Notes under the pieces: generated by a model | Seen by the model: only the letters and a program-made list of their open reading frames with translations | The model's database searches: none | What the model was told of the DNA's origin: nothing | Shown: positions 24,345 to 35,372 of the stretch, one piece after another | How positions within the stretch are numbered: position 1 is the stretch's first letter | How the letters are laid out: each line of letters starts with the position of its first letter | Origin: Protopterus annectens | Lineage: Eukaryota > Chordata > Ceratodontiformes > Protopteridae | Reading direction: 5' to 3' | Assembly (NCBI RefSeq): GCF_019279795.1 | Contig: NC_056743.1 | Coordinates: 928,910,694-928,974,693 of the forward strand | DNA: 64,000 nucleotides | Translations under genes and position numbers: made by a program

Positions 24345-24451
24345 AAGTAAGAATGTGAGGTTCAATGGACTACATACATCGAACGTTATGGTGAGTACAT
24401 AACTTCTTGATGTTATGTAGTCCAATCTCACCTACATTCTTACCCGTGGGA
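24345..24451 (-). repeat. Internal complementary region of DIRS copy C
   Basis: 24345-24408 is the inverse of the left terminus; 24409-24451 (gatgttatgtagtccaatc...) the inverse of the right terminus ending at 35709. It includes the final base of each end and so fixes the element boundaries. Confidence 0.9.
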
Positions 24452-24544
24452 CAGCGTCCCCAGCACCTAAATCCTGGGAGGCTCAGTGGAAAATACTCCT
24501 GAGCACTGTGGAACCAAATGAAGACCTGCCTCTAGATACCACAT

Positions 24545-25738
24545 CTAACTTGTAATGAGTAACAAAGGTGTGAGGAGACGCTCAAGTAGCTGCAGTGCAA
24601 CAAAAATATTATCCATAGACAATCTGGCCTGAAAAGCTGTAGATGTAGATACAGACCGGGTAGAGTGAGCCTTCACTCGGAACAGTAAATCTCTTCCCCC
24701 CGAAGTATAAATGAAAGAAACACAATTGGAAATCCACCTGGACAACGTGACTTTGGAAATAGGAGACCCAATTCTGTTTTCCGAAAATGAAACAAACAAC
24801 TGATCAGATTTTCTGAGGTCCTTCGTTCTGTGCAAATAAAAACGTAATTGTCTGTGCACATCCAACTGATGAAATTTGAATTCTGCCTTGTTTGAGAACT
24901 GAGGAAAGAACACTGGCAATTCAATAGATTGGTTAAGGTTACTAACTGATGCTACTTTAGGAAGAAAGGAAGGATTCAGTCTGAGAGAAACCCTGTCCTT
25001 ATGAAAAATCAAATAAGGGGGTTTGATTGATAAAGCCTGAAGCTCCGAAACACGTCTGGCTGATGTGATGGCTACCAAAAAGACAGTCTTCCAAGTTAAA
25101 AATTTTAAATCACAAGTGGCTGCAGGCTCAAAGGGGGGTGAAGTAATACCCTGTAGAACAAAGTTTAAGTCCCAAGGCATAACAGATTCCGAGACAGGAG
25201 GACGAAGCAAGAAAGTGCCCTTCAGGAAAGCCTTGCAGAGTCTATGTGCCATTAGGCTATCGCCTGCGACATGAAAGGAAGAAATCTCCGCCAACTGGAC
25301 TTTAATGGTTGTGGCAGCTGAACCCTGGTTGAAAAGCATAGAAAGGAACTCCAATACAGACGAGATTGGAGCTGTGTAAGGGTCAATCTTTTTGGCATGT
25401 GCCCAGATGGAAAACCTCTTCCATTTGCTGTAATAAATCTTTCTGGTCGAAGGTTTATGAGAGGACAAGAGAATATGAACCACCTCCGACGAAAAATGGT
25501 GAAGCCTAACTAATGACGGAAGTGGAGTAGCCAGGCTGTCAACCGGAGGGTCCGAAGAGAGGGATGGAACTGCCCTGACATGTGAGTCAGTACGTCTGGT
25601 TGTGGGTCCAGAATCCAAGGAGCATCCATGAGATAGGGATGGACAAAAGGGGAACCAAATTTGACGAGGCCAGTGTGGAGCAATCAGAATCATTTTGATT
25701 CCCAAGGATTGCGCTTTCTGAATAAACTTAGACAGCAA
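24545..25738 (-). pseudogene. DIRS tyrosine recombinase (copy C), 397 codons open but C-terminus lost
   Basis: Longest recombinase frame of family I in the window. It opens inside the methyltransferase-like region (FIQKAQSLGIKMILIAPHW, residues about 5-23) and runs on into the recombinase: core-binding SSHKPSTRKIYYSKWKRFSIW (about 91-111), SARRVSELQAL (first catalytic Arg, about 223-233), HKDRVSLRLNPSFLPK, DVHRQLRFYLHRTKDLRKSDQLFVSF and KAHSTRSVSTSTAF (His and second Arg). After MDNIFVA a one-base shift moves the usual ATW-HTFVTHYKLD block, with the nucleophile Tyr, into another frame that also carries a stop. The protein would therefore lack the nucleophile and be inactive. Confidence 0.85.
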
Positions 25739-27469
25739 GGGAACCGGAGGGAAGGCATATAGTAGACCGGAGGGCCAATCGTGGACTAGTGTGTCCCTGG
25801 GTGACTCCCCCTGAGGGGGAATAAGGGTGAAGTAGCTGCTGCATTTGGCATTGAGGAGGCTGGCAAAAAGGTTGCAGCAAGGCTGACTCCACCTGCGGAA
25901 AATCCGCTCCGCAACTTAATAGTTCAGGGACCACTCGTGAAGCATCAGAATAGCTCTGCTTAGTCTATCTGCGATCACACTGGACTTCCCCGGAATGTGC
26001 GTTGCTACCAGAAAACATTGGGAAGACACCGCCCACTGCCACACTCGCACGGCCTCTCTGCAAAGGGGATATGACTTGGTTCCTCCCTGTTTGTTCAGAT
26101 ACCATACCACTGACGTACTGTCTGAGTGGATTGCAAAAGTCCCGACAGGAAGAAAGCTATGAAGTGCTTTCAATGCTAGTAGCATTGCTCTCATGTCCAG
26201 GACATTGATATGCAGATGCATCTCATGCTCTTGCCACATGCCTTGGACTGTCCTGCCTAGATAATACCCCCCCACCCCATCTGGGAGGCATCCGTGGTCA
26301 CCGTGGCAACTGGAGGTGAAGGAAGGAAGGGCTTTCCTGCATTGAGGTTGTCAGTGTGAAGCCACCAACTGAGATCCTGTTTGCACCTGTATGTGAGTAC
26401 AATAGGGTGAGAAAGTGGAAGACGTTGAAGAGACCACTAGGCGAAGAGTAGCCACTGAAGGAGCCTCATATGTAACCTTGCCAGGAGGACTAACATAATT
26501 GTAGCAGCTATCGTCCCCAACAATTGGAGGACCAATCTTGCTTTCACTCTTCTCAAAGGGAGCAAGGCGTAAACCTGTTGATGTAGGACTCTGATTCTTT
26601 CCTGTGGTAGAAACGCCCGCATGAGTACGGTGTCTAATTCGTCGCCTATAAAAGTGACACGCTGCGAGGGCAACAAGGCAGATTTTACCCAGTTCAAGGT
26701 GATGCCCAACTTTTGACAAAGGTTGACAGTAGTGTCTCTGGTCTGAAGTAGCAGATGCCTGGTGGTGGCAGTAAGGAGCCAGTCATCCAGGTATGGAAAC
26801 ACTTGGAATCCCTGACATCTCAAGTGAGCAGTCACCACTGCCATGCATTTGGTAAACACCCTGGGGGCTGTGGTGAGACCAAAGGGCAGTGCTCAAAAAT
26901 GAAAGTGACTGGCTTCCAGACGGAAGTGTAGGTGACTTCTGAATGCCCTGTCCCATCTTTATGTGGTAGTAAGCATCCTTGAGGTCGATGGAGCACATCC
27001 ACACTTCTTTTCCCAACAATGGGAGAAGAGACTGCAATGTGACCATTCTGAACTTGGACTTTTGCACATGGGTGTTCAATCTGCTGAGATCCAAAATGGG
27101 TCTCAGGTCCCCTGTCCTTTTCGGCACCAAAAAAAATCTGGAGTAAGTCCCTAATCCGATCTCGTCTGAGGGAACATGTTGGATGGCTCCTTTTTCTAGC
27201 AGCTTTGAAACTTCTGAAGGTGCGGAATCCCTTTGACTGGGTGGAATATCCGGGATTTTCTTGATTGGAGGGGGGGTTTGATGAGAAGGGAATGACATAT
27301 CCTCCGTAAATTTTTTGTAGAACCCATTGGCCTGGGTTATATCTTGCCAGGCCTCCGGGTATAATGGGATTCGACCCCCGATTGTCTCCAGAAACGCACA
27401 GTCGGGCCCTCCCATCAGGAGTGGCGGTAGGGAGAACCATGAAAGGAATCGCGGTCTCCCGAGATGCAA
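25728..27469 (-). pseudogene. DIRS RT-RNase H and methyltransferase-like region (copy C), broken
   Basis: Pol of copy C. RT at 26783-27469 (PPSQRDSAPSEVSKLLEKG, YSRFFLVPKRTG, LRPILDLSRLN, MCSIDLKDAYYHIKM with the first catalytic Asp). After a frameshift, 26437-26859 has VFPYLDDWLLTA (intact YLDD). RNase H follows at 25916-26275 (LHINVLDMRAMLLALKAL, IHSDSTSVVWYLNKQGGTKSY, ADRLSRA). The Dam-like interval ends with LLYAFPPVPLL near 25735-25770. Catalytic boxes survive but in at least three frames. Confidence 0.85.
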
Positions 27470-27691
27470 GGGCCTCCTCTGCCCCTAGGGCGGCGTCTAC
27501 CTGAATAACCACCCCTCCCCTGCCTCCGGAGGGGGGCTCACCTTGTGCACCAGGAAAAAACCTCTGTGATTTCTTGAACCACATCTTTCCACCCCTCTGG
27601 GCCTTGAGATAAGGCCTAGAGGGAAGGGAAAAACGGGCTCCTATGGCAGACAGAGTTTTTCCCTCTTGCTCGCACCTAGTGAGTGTGTCTT

Positions 27692-29587
27692 TCACCTTGG
27701 TTCCGAACAAAGAGGAACCATCAAACGGGGCGTCGGTGAATGAAGACTTGAAGGCCTCTGCGAAATGACAAAGGCGCATCCAGGCCTGCCTCCTAAGAGC
27801 AATTCCTGAACTTGCTGCCCTACTTGCCCTCCCTCGGCTGCGTGGGAGATCAGCCTCACGGAGGAGTTCGCAACAGAATTGAGGGTAGACATCTGAGCAT
27901 TGACCTTCTGAGCCACCGCCTCAGAAACTTTACCTGTTAGAGTACCTCCAAGCTCCTTTAGGAGATCTCTCTGGAGCCCAGTAAAGTGTGATAAGTAATT
28001 CAGTGACCGCAAAGTAAAGGCCGCTGAAGAAAACGTACACTTCCCGTACTGGTCCATAGTCCTAGACTCCTTGTTAGGGGTATGGACGGTGGAAAAAGTC
28101 TCAGCTAGTTCCTTCTGGGTGGCCACTGCCACCACCATGGCATCCACAGGGACTCCCTTGGATAGAAATTCCTTATCAGGAGGGGCAGACAAAAATTTAT
28201 TGGGTCTCCTGGGGACTGGTTCCACAGAGTCAGAGGCTTCACACACCCTTCGCCAAACCAGATCCAGAAGCTTGTTGAAGGGTGGAGACACCCAGGAGGC
28301 GGAGGGCTGAACACCAAAGGCCTTCAGGAAAACCGACTCCTCTTTGGAAGGGCTTTGGGTGGCCAGTCACCTCTTTGCTTCAAAATCTCTAGGATGTCAG
28401 AGAAAGAAACATCCTCAGAGGATGTTTAGGGGACCCCTCCAATTCCTCGAGGTCGGTGTTTGACGTGAGAGACTCATCCTGGGAATCTATGTGCTTCCTC
28501 TTGCACGTTTTCTTTCTGGGTGGCTCCTCAGGCAAACACTCTGAGGGGCCCTCAGAAATGTGGGGACCACTCGTGGGGGTACCCTGAGGCCTTGGGGCTC
28601 CGCTGTCCAGAGATAGATAGCAATCAGAGACCTGCACCGGTGCTGTACGTGACAGACTGATCGAACCGTATGATGCCACTGACAACCTGGCCAGCGCACT
28701 CCGCATGGCCTCGAAAGCTGGTCCTCCCGGATCCGAAGATCGACCAGCCTCCGAGGCCGAGACAGGAGTAAGGTTTCCCTGCACTGAAGCACTGAGAGGG
28801 AGACTAGGAGCAGAGAGGTGTCCCTCTCCCTCTGGACTGACCAATGAATCCAGAGTCCTGAACCCCATGGATGGCACCGACGGGGTCGGAGCTGATGTCG
28901 GAACTGATAAGCCAGGAGAGGCTGTCAGAACCGACCTAGGGATATCACACAGAGCTGAAAACACTCCGGCTCCAAAATCTGAGATTCACTCGGATGAGGA
29001 AGTATCGACGAAGGTTGAGGGACCGGCTCCAGAGCCGACTGGGTCGGAGCCGAAAACAATTTTGCCAGAACCGGTGACTGAAGAAGAAGTCTCTGCACCA
29101 CTCTATCGACGTCCACATCCGATAAGGTCCTGGAGGATTTGGAGGATAGGGAGGGACATCAAGACCACCTCTATGAAGGAGACCTGCGAGGGGGAGATAC
29201 CAGCCTGATGCTAGGCGACCAGCTCTGAACAGCCTCCAAGAAAATTGGAGCCGAAGCAGGTTCTATTGCCACTGACATTTCCTGCGGCCCCGAGGACAAT
29301 GGAGCCGAGGATGTTGTAGAAGATTTTGCTATTTTCTCCGGCGGCTCAGAGGAAACTGATGGAGCCGGGGATCGCTTTTTAGCCTTGGAAGATTTAGCTT
29401 TTGATGGAGAAGCCTTAAAGCTGGAAGCACTCTCCAAACCCTCCTCGAAGGAGGGTTTCAGAAGTCCCTTCAAAATCAGTTTGTTCTTCCTTTCCTGAAG
29501 AACACGCGGGCTAAAGGCATGACAAAAAACTACATGATTCCTGAAGGTGAATCGCTCCCAGACAGTACACACAAACGGAGTGCCCAT
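27692..29587 (-). pseudogene. DIRS gag (copy C), broken
   Basis: Gag frames 29171-29587 (after the N-terminal Cys region: NKLILKGLLKPSF, Ser/Lys-rich), 28389-28964 (acidic, Ser/Pro-rich, ending RKKTCKRKHIDSQ, a likely nuclear-localisation-like basic patch) and 27692-28291 (PRRPNKFLSAPPD, HFTGLQRDLLKELGG, VRLISHAAEG). A further frame, 26832-27779, carries RLCHFAEAFKSSFTDAPF and LFGTKVKDTLTRCEQEGK. The tandem order is the same in A, B and E. Non-functional by frameshift. Confidence 0.8.
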
Positions 29588-30152
29588 CTGTGATGGACAT
29601 CTTATAACTGCAATTTTTAAAGCCCAAGGGCTTATGCTCCTTAGTATCCTTAGACATAGTTACTGCACACACCAAGTAACTAACTCAAAACTAGACCAAC
29701 AGTCAAAACAGCCACAAGCGTGGGAACAAGACAAACAAACAGTACACCACAAAGACCTCTAACTAAAATGGTCCTTAGACACAAGAACAAGGGGGAGGAC
29801 TAATTCCTCTAATTTATACGGTTTTAGCCCAAGGGAAAAGTTAGCACACAAGGAAAGCAAGGGTACAGACTAGGTCCTCTAACTGAAACGGGCCTAGCCT
29901 GTTGGAAACAGCTAGTGGGATACCACAAGAACATGCTATACGAAAAACACAACTTTTCCACAATACAGTCAAGAACAAACACAAATAGCTATGAAAATAG
30001 CTTTTTTGCAAAAAAAGTACAGTTTTGTACCTACCATAAATGTAGATGTTCGAGGATCCACATTGCTGCAGTCCTAACTATTGGGGTAGTCCGCTGTCCA
30101 GTCGGCCCGAATACCAAAGTATAAGGCTGACGTCGGTCAGGGCGCATTAGAC

Positions 30153-30160
30153 TGACGTCA
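30153..30160. promoter_or_regulatory. TGACGTCA (CRE-type) palindrome in left inverted repeat, copy D
   Basis: Perfect CREB/ATF-type site within the left inverted repeat, followed by a second half site (TACGTCAG, 30161-30169). Mirror copy at 35365-35372. Confidence 0.6.
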
Positions 30161-30356
30161 GTACGTCAGGGTACTAATGCGCATGACCGACGCCATATCC
30201 TCAGTCTTTTCTTGCCCCAGATGTCAGAAGACCCTAAAAAGACAAGGCCCAATATACCTGCACCAAAAATATGTACAATATATACAAAAATATCAGCATA
30301 TAACCTCACCTACACAACCACCCCTAAACACAGAGGGGAAGGAGGGAGGGTAAATT

Positions 30357-30456
30357 GGACTGCAGCAATGTGGATCCTCGAACATCTACATTTATGGTAG
30401 GTACAAAACTGTACTATGTTCTTCGTTCCACATTGCTGCAGTCCTAACTATTGGGT
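30357..30456 (-). repeat. Internal complementary region of DIRS copy D
   Basis: 30357-30415 matches the reverse complement of 30016-30074; 30416-30456 matches the reverse complement of the right end (35440-35479). Classic DIRS ICR. Confidence 0.9.
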
Positions 30457-30491
30457 AGAATCCCAAAGCAGAGGTAAGGGAGGCTGGCAAA

Positions 30492-31949
30492 TCAAAAAGA
30501 AGCAGGAGCTGACAACATGCCTTGCAAAATAGCTGTGGCAAAACCAGCCCTAGACTTAGAGTAGAGAGGGAGGTGATAATGCTTAGAGAAAGTATGCACT
30601 GAACTCCAAGTAGCTGCCTCCAAAATATCCTTAGTTGCCACCCCCCTTAGAAATGCTGTTGAAGTGGCAGTAGCCCTAGTGGAATGAGGCCTAATCCCAG
30701 CTGGAATCTCCTTGCCATGATGGGAATAACAAAATGTAATGCAACACCCAATCCATCTAGAAATAGTTTGTTTTGACACAGGCTTGCCCTGAGAACTCAA
30801 AGCAAAAGAAACAAACAACTGCTGAGACTGCCTAAAATCCTTAGTCCTGCTCAAATAATAACGCAATTGCCTGTGTACATCTAAAGTATGCAAAATCTTT
30901 TCCCCTTTATTTTGGGGATCTGCATAAAACGTAGGCAAATGAATAGTTTGGTTTAAAGCCACACTAGAAACCACTTTAGGCATAAAGGAAGGATTAGTAC
31001 GTAATGATACCCTATCCTTATGAAAAATCAAAAAAGGCTCAACCGCCATAAGGGCCTGTAACTCAGAAACCCTTCTTGCAGAAGTAATGGCCAACAAAAA
31101 AGCAGTCTTCCATGACAAGTATTTCAATTCAGCAGTAGCCGCAGGCTCAAAAGGTTGTAGAGTAAGTTTCTCCAACACAAAATTGAGATCCCAAGCAGGA
31201 GTAGGAGCTCACGTGGGGTCTTATATTCTTTGCCCTCTAAGAAATTGCTTGAACAAAGGATGTGAAAACAATGGTGGGTCACAATCATAGTGAGCTGAAA
31301 TTGCTGCAGCATGAATCTTAATGGAAGAGAAAGACAAACCTTTGTCCAATAACTCAGTAAGATATTGAAGAGCCACACTCAAATTAGGCTCTGAAATCTC
31401 CAAATTCTTTGCTGCAGTCCAAAATAAAAATCTCTTCCATTTTTCTGCGTACACTTTCCTTGTACTAGGTCTTCTGGCTTCCATAATCACATTTAAAACT
31501 TGTTGAGGAAGTTGAGACCTGCTGTCTGTCAAAACATTATATGCCAGGCTGTTAGATGAAGAGAGTGAAGCTTGACATTGAGCAGACGACCGTCCTTCTG
31601 AGACAACAGATGTGGAATCAAGGGTAAAGGCCATGGAGGCTTCTTTACCAGACTCCTCAGTAATGGGTACCAGTGCTGCCGAGGCCAATCTGGAGCTATT
31701 AAAATCATCCTTGGCTTGTCTTGTCTGACCTTTAGAAGCACCTTTGGAAGAAGAGGCAGAGGTGGAAACGCATACACATGAAGATTTTTCCAACTGAAAG
31801 AAAGAGCATCCACTTTCCAAGCTGTGTGATGAAACCTCTTTGTGCAAAACTTTGGCAGCTGGTGGTTTAGTGGAGAAGCGAACAGATCTATGTCTGGAGT
31901 TCCCCAGGACACTGTCAACTTTTGAAATACATGAAGATCCAGTTTCCAC
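30492..31949 (-). pseudogene. DIRS tyrosine recombinase (copy D), nearly intact
   Basis: Two open stretches in one frame, 31221-31949 and 30492-31178, separated only by two in-frame stops (near 31220 and 31208). The N-terminal stretch has the core-binding EARRPSTRKVYAEKWKRF. The catalytic stretch has TSARRVSELQALM (Arg), FHKDRVSLRTNPSFMPK, TLDVHRQLRYYLSRTKDFRQSQQLFVSF, RPHSTRATATSTAFLRG (His/Arg), EAATWSSVHTFSKHYHLPLY (Trp/His and the nucleophile Tyr) and a normal C-terminus. The first ~140 codons overlap the methyltransferase-like region of pol in another frame, as is usual for DIRS elements. The enzyme would insert the circular cDNA without target duplication. Confidence 0.9.
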
Positions 31950-31990
31950 TCGTGGGGATCCATGATTTGTCTGCTTAACACATCTGCTAA
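31529..31990 (-). pseudogene. Dam-like methyltransferase region of pol (copy D)
   Basis: End of a 530-codon minus-strand frame (31529-33121) whose upstream part is a shadow of RT. The real coding starts at about 31990 with ADVLSRQIMDPHEW, then WGTPDIDLFASPLNHQLPKF, LHVYAFPPLPLLPKVL and RMILIAPDWPRQHWYPLL. In DIRS1/PAT elements this segment is assigned to a Dam-type adenine methyltransferase, the AFPP box standing where DPPY would be. Whether it is enzymatic is not known. One missing base near 32000 separates it from the RNase H frame. Confidence 0.75.
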
Positions 31991-33360
31991 GGAGTTCTGT
32001 GCTCCGGCAGAAACCTTGCCTGAAGAGTTAGTTGCAAGCTGAGCGCAGTCTCCCATAAAATCATTGCTTGCCTGCACAATGGGTAAGAATGTGTTCCCCC
32101 TTGTTTGTTGATGTACCACATGACAGTTGTGTTGTCTGTTAGAATCAACACCTGCCCTGGAAGAAGTAACTCCTTGAAAGCCATTAATGCAAACTGGACT
32201 GCTAACATCTCCTTCATGTTGATATGTAGATGCTGTAGTCTGGCAAGCCACTTGTCTTGTATCCACTTTCCATTTAGATGAGCTCCACAAGCAATGTCCG
32301 AGGCATCTGTCGTTAAAATCTGACTCGCCTCTGGCCGGGTCACAGAGAGTCCCTTGTTTAGGTGACATTCCTGAGCCCACCACAAAAATTCTGTTTGAAG
32401 GCAAGGTATTATTTGAATGACAGTGTCCAAATCCTGGCAGTGCTGTGTCCATACATTTTTGAGATACCATTGCAGCTTCCTCATATGCAGTTTGGCATTG
32501 GGAAGCACCAGAATACAAGATGCCATGAACCCTAATGCTTGAAGGACTGTCCTTGCAGTCAGCACGGACTGATGAGATAGTTGATGGAAGTAAAGGGATA
32601 GACTTTTTTGTTTGTCCGGGGTTAAAAAGGCCATCTGGGATGCTGTATTCAGTCTCACACCCAGAAAGCACATGTCTTGAGAGGGTACTAGACTGGACTT
32701 TATTTCGTTCACAGAATACCCTAGGCATCTTAGCACTGCTATAACATATTCCAGATGCTGTAGAAGGTCTTCCTTTTCTTGAGCCAGAATCAGGCAATCG
32801 TCCAAGTAAGGATAGATTTGAATTCCTTGTAGCCTGAAGTAAGCTATCACTGGAGCCAGAACCTTTGTGAATACTCTGGGCGCAGTAGATAAGCCAAAGG
32901 GCAATGCAGAGAACTGATAATGAGAATTTCCAGCTCGAAAACGCAGATACTTCCTGCAACTTAGTCTTATAGGCACATGAAGGTAAGCTTCCTTGAGATC
33001 TAAAGTTACCATCCAGTGATCTTTGCCCAGCAGAGGTAAAAGCTGTTGTAACGTCAACATCTTGAACTTTGGAATGTCCAGATAAGTGTTGAGGATAGAT
33101 AAATCCAAAATTGGTCTCCACGTGTTCCCCTTCTTTGGTACTAGGAACAGGCGAGAATAAAATCCTAGGCCCCTTTCTGATACAGGGACTGGCTGAATGG
33201 CCCCTATTTGGAGTAACAGAGAAATTTGCTTGTGAGCCTCTGTCCTTTGTGGAGGAGGAACGTCTGGCATGCCTTTGAAAGGGGCAATGTATGGAAATAA
33301 AACCTGTAACCGTGGTGAATGATATCCAACACCCATCTGTCTTGAGTAATTAAATCCCAA
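31987..33360 (-). CDS. DIRS reverse transcriptase-RNase H (copy D)
   Basis: An uninterrupted 457-codon frame. RT: GLGFYSRLFLVPKKG (64-78), WRPILDLSILN (81-91), LDLKEAYLHVPI (120-131, first Asp), YQFSALPFGLSTAPRVFTK (148-166), YPYLDDCLIL (183-192, catalytic YLDD at 185-188). RNase H: LTTDASDIACGAHL (349-362), NMKEMLAVQFALMAFKEL (381-398), LTDNTTVMWYINKQGGTHSY (407-426). It starts inside the gag frame (overlap 33204-33360), so it may need frameshifting or reinitiation. The frame ends prematurely at RFLPEHRTP because of a one-base indel just before the methyltransferase-like region. Catalytic residues for both enzymes are intact. Confidence 0.9.
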   Translation of the reverse strand: MGFNYSRQMGVGYHSPRLQVLFPYIAPFKGMPDVPPPQRTEAHKQISLLLQIGAIQPVPVSERGLGFYSRLFLVPKKGNTWRPILDLSILNTYLDIPKFKMLTLQQLLPLLGKDHWMVTLDLKEAYLHVPIRLSCRKYLRFRAGNSHYQFSALPFGLSTAPRVFTKVLAPVIAYFRLQGIQIYPYLDDCLILAQEKEDLLQHLEYVIAVLRCLGYSVNEIKSSLVPSQDMCFLGVRLNTASQMAFLTPDKQKSLSLYFHQLSHQSVLTARTVLQALGFMASCILVLPNAKLHMRKLQWYLKNVWTQHCQDLDTVIQIIPCLQTEFLWWAQECHLNKGLSVTRPEASQILTTDASDIACGAHLNGKWIQDKWLARLQHLHINMKEMLAVQFALMAFKELLLPGQVLILTDNTTVMWYINKQGGTHSYPLCRQAMILWETALSLQLTLQARFLPEHRTP

Positions 33361-34226
33361 TTTTCTTTGAAAAGAGACAGTCTTCCTCCCAAAGGAGCTG
33401 CCAGACGAGAATCTACTGGCAGCTGAAAAGGCAGGTCATTGGGTCTGTTTACGAAAGGACTGACCCCTGCCCTCACCAGAAGTCTGAGCAGGTGAACTCC
33501 TGTTCTAGGCCTAAAAGAACCTTGAGCTCTGCCCCTACCACGTCTAGACCTACCCCTAGACTGGGAATCATAAGCAGGATATGTCCATCCCTTAGTAGGC
33601 CAATTTCTACTAAACTTCGGTGGCTGCACCTGCAAAAAATCTTTAACAGTTTGCATAGACTTAGCTTTGTCCTCCATTTTCTTTAAAACTGCTTCCACAG
33701 GTGAACCAAACAACACATCAGACTGTAAAGGAGCATCCAAAATCCTTGTCTTAACATGCTCAGCTAAATTCTGATCCCTCAACCAGGCATGCCTGCGAAG
33801 AACAGAACTAGTGGCAGCCACCCTCGAGGAGGCCTGTACAGCATCAAAACCACATTGCAAAGAATGCTTACCCACTTGTTCAGACACATGAACTAAATCC
33901 AGCAACTCTTTACACTCAATACCTTCCGCCAAAGCATCCACCTTAGATTTCAATTGTGAAAGGAGATAATTTTGATATTTTAGCATGTGAAACTGACAAT
34001 TCAACGCCCTCATGGCTAAAGTGGAAGAGGTATACACTTTCTTTCCCCATCTATCCAAAGCCCTTGCCTCTTTATCAGTGGGAACAGGGTTTTTAACAAC
34101 AGAGGCCTTAACACCTTTAGGTCCCTGAGAAACAGTTTCCGGGTCTGCCCTAGGACTCTTAAAAAGATACTTATGAGCTTCAAGCACCCTATAGTACCTA
34201 TCAGGTTTAACAGGAGCAGGAGGCAA
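33204..34226 (-). CDS. DIRS gag, C-terminal 340 codons (copy D)
   Basis: Open frame for the C-terminal half of Gag: PVKPDRYYRVLEAHKYLFK (5-23), ARALDRWGKKVYTSSTLAMRALN, FHMLKYQNYLLSQLKSK (likely helical), QVGKHSLQCGFDAVQ, VLRRHAWLRDQNLAEH, DVLFGSPVEAVLKKMEDKAKS, then an Arg/Gly-rich stretch (SRGRSRRGRGRAQGSF, about 228-243) that would suit nucleic-acid binding. The same block order is in copy F. The final ~90 residues after the RGR stretch overlap the start of the RT frame. Function in DIRS is assumed by position. Confidence 0.8.
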   Translation of the reverse strand: MPPAPVKPDRYYRVLEAHKYLFKSPRADPETVSQGPKGVKASVVKNPVPTDKEARALDRWGKKVYTSSTLAMRALNCQFHMLKYQNYLLSQLKSKVDALAEGIECKELLDLVHVSEQVGKHSLQCGFDAVQASSRVAATSSVLRRHAWLRDQNLAEHVKTRILDAPLQSDVLFGSPVEAVLKKMEDKAKSMQTVKDFLQVQPPKFSRNWPTKGWTYPAYDSQSRGRSRRGRGRAQGSFRPRTGVHLLRLLVRAGVSPFVNRPNDLPFQLPVDSRLAAPLGGRLSLFKENWDLITQDRWVLDIIHHGYRFYFHTLPLSKACQTFLLHKGQRLTSKFLCYSK

Positions 34227-34284
34227 AGAATCAGGATTCAGGGAAGCCTCTGCAAAACATCTTCCACCACTGTCAACACAGGAG

Positions 34285-35165
34285 CTATAGCCACGGGCCG
34301 ACGCTGGGGTAAAACAAGAATTCCCTAAGCCTTTTCCTGGAATCAGAGTAATCTTGGCCTTCCCATTTAAAGTGTTCCCTCATGGAATGCAGAGTCTCTG
34401 AAAATGAGAAATCCTCAGGAGGAGAAGCTGTAGGAGTGGAATCATCCACATCAGAATCAGAATAAGGAGGATACTCTTGCAAATCTTCCGCAGAAGACTC
34501 AGAAGCCTCTGAACACTGTTCAAAACTCTCAAACTCAGGTTCCACCCTAGGCCTCTTATCAGGAGGTGGCATAGAACCTCTAATCATAGTAATCAAATCT
34601 TCTGCCATTTTAAGCATATGTTTCTTAGGCACAGAACCTGAAGTGCTAGGAGAAGCCCCCACTGAAGCTAAACTTGGCCTACCTCTCAAAGAAGTTTTGG
34701 AAACAGAAGGAGAGGCTCTAACTACCTTGGGAAGAGAGGGAAGAACAGTTACCTGAGAAGCCACTTCAGCCTGGCCTACCTCCTGAGAAGGCACATCCTG
34801 TAACAGTAAAGTCTCTGCCTGAGACTCCAAAGAAACTCCTGGCAAAACCTCTGGCTCCACTGAGCCTTCTAAAGAACCGACGCCCGGGACTGCCGGTTCA
34901 TCAACCCTAGGCTTTGCTGTTTGTCCTTGCGCTTTTGACGAAGCGGCGCCGGAGCATCCGACGGCATTTTATAATTGCAACGCTTCCCAAACACTAACCT
35001 GGCACAGTCTAACCTTCTCTTAATAGTGCGTTTGTTAAATCTAGCACAAGAGCGGCATCCAACAACGCCGTGCTCAGGCCCTAAACAAGGTATACACAAA
35101 GTATGGTAATCCCTATGAGGTATCTGTTTCCCACAAGAAATACAGTTATTCACTTTTTCTGACAT
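34285..35165 (-). pseudogene. DIRS gag, N-terminal part with Cys module (copy D), frameshifted
   Basis: 35165-34869 encodes MSEKVNNCISCGKQIPH followed by CIPCLGPEH and CRSCARFNKRTIKRR: paired cysteines at about residues 8/11, 24/27 and 37/40 with nearby histidines, a likely zinc-binding module. A frameshift near 34870 leads to 34860-34285, an acidic Ser/Pro-rich linker with the KKHMLKMAEDLITMIRGS helix. Copy F carries the same start and linker as one 231-codon frame, so the shift in D is a mutation. The ATG at 35165 is the same in both copies, which supports the start. Confidence 0.85.
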
Positions 35166-35364
35166 CCGGTTAAATACTGAGGCAAGAAAAAACCAAAATG
35201 TTCCCCAACGGGGTACTTAGCCAACTTTGATTCGGTCTGAAACTCCGACTTCAGAAAATTTCAGAACGCCAACCTGCACTCGCAAAACTGCTTCTGCATC
35301 GGACCATGCGGCAAAAAAGACTGAGGATATGGCGTCGGTCATGCGCATTAGTACCCTGACGTAC

Positions 35365-35372
35365 TGACGTCA
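35365..35372. promoter_or_regulatory. TGACGTCA (CRE-type) palindrome in right inverted repeat, copy D
   Basis: Same palindrome in the right (5') repeat, about 200 bp upstream of the gag ATG at 35165 in the minus sense, a position suited to a promoter element. No TATA box is evident in D. Confidence 0.6.

Noticed and set aside
25728-25934. Host DNA methyltransferase
   Set aside because: The methyltransferase-like motifs occur only between RNase H and recombinase of DIRS elements, in all copies.
28705-29208. 167-codon plus-strand frame
   Set aside because: Antisense to DIRS gag of copy C; low-complexity gag codons often open the opposite strand.
31529-33121. 530-codon minus frame as one protein
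   Set aside because: Only its end (about 31529-31990) is real coding (methyltransferase-like region). The rest is the wrong frame of the RT-RNase H at 31987-33360.
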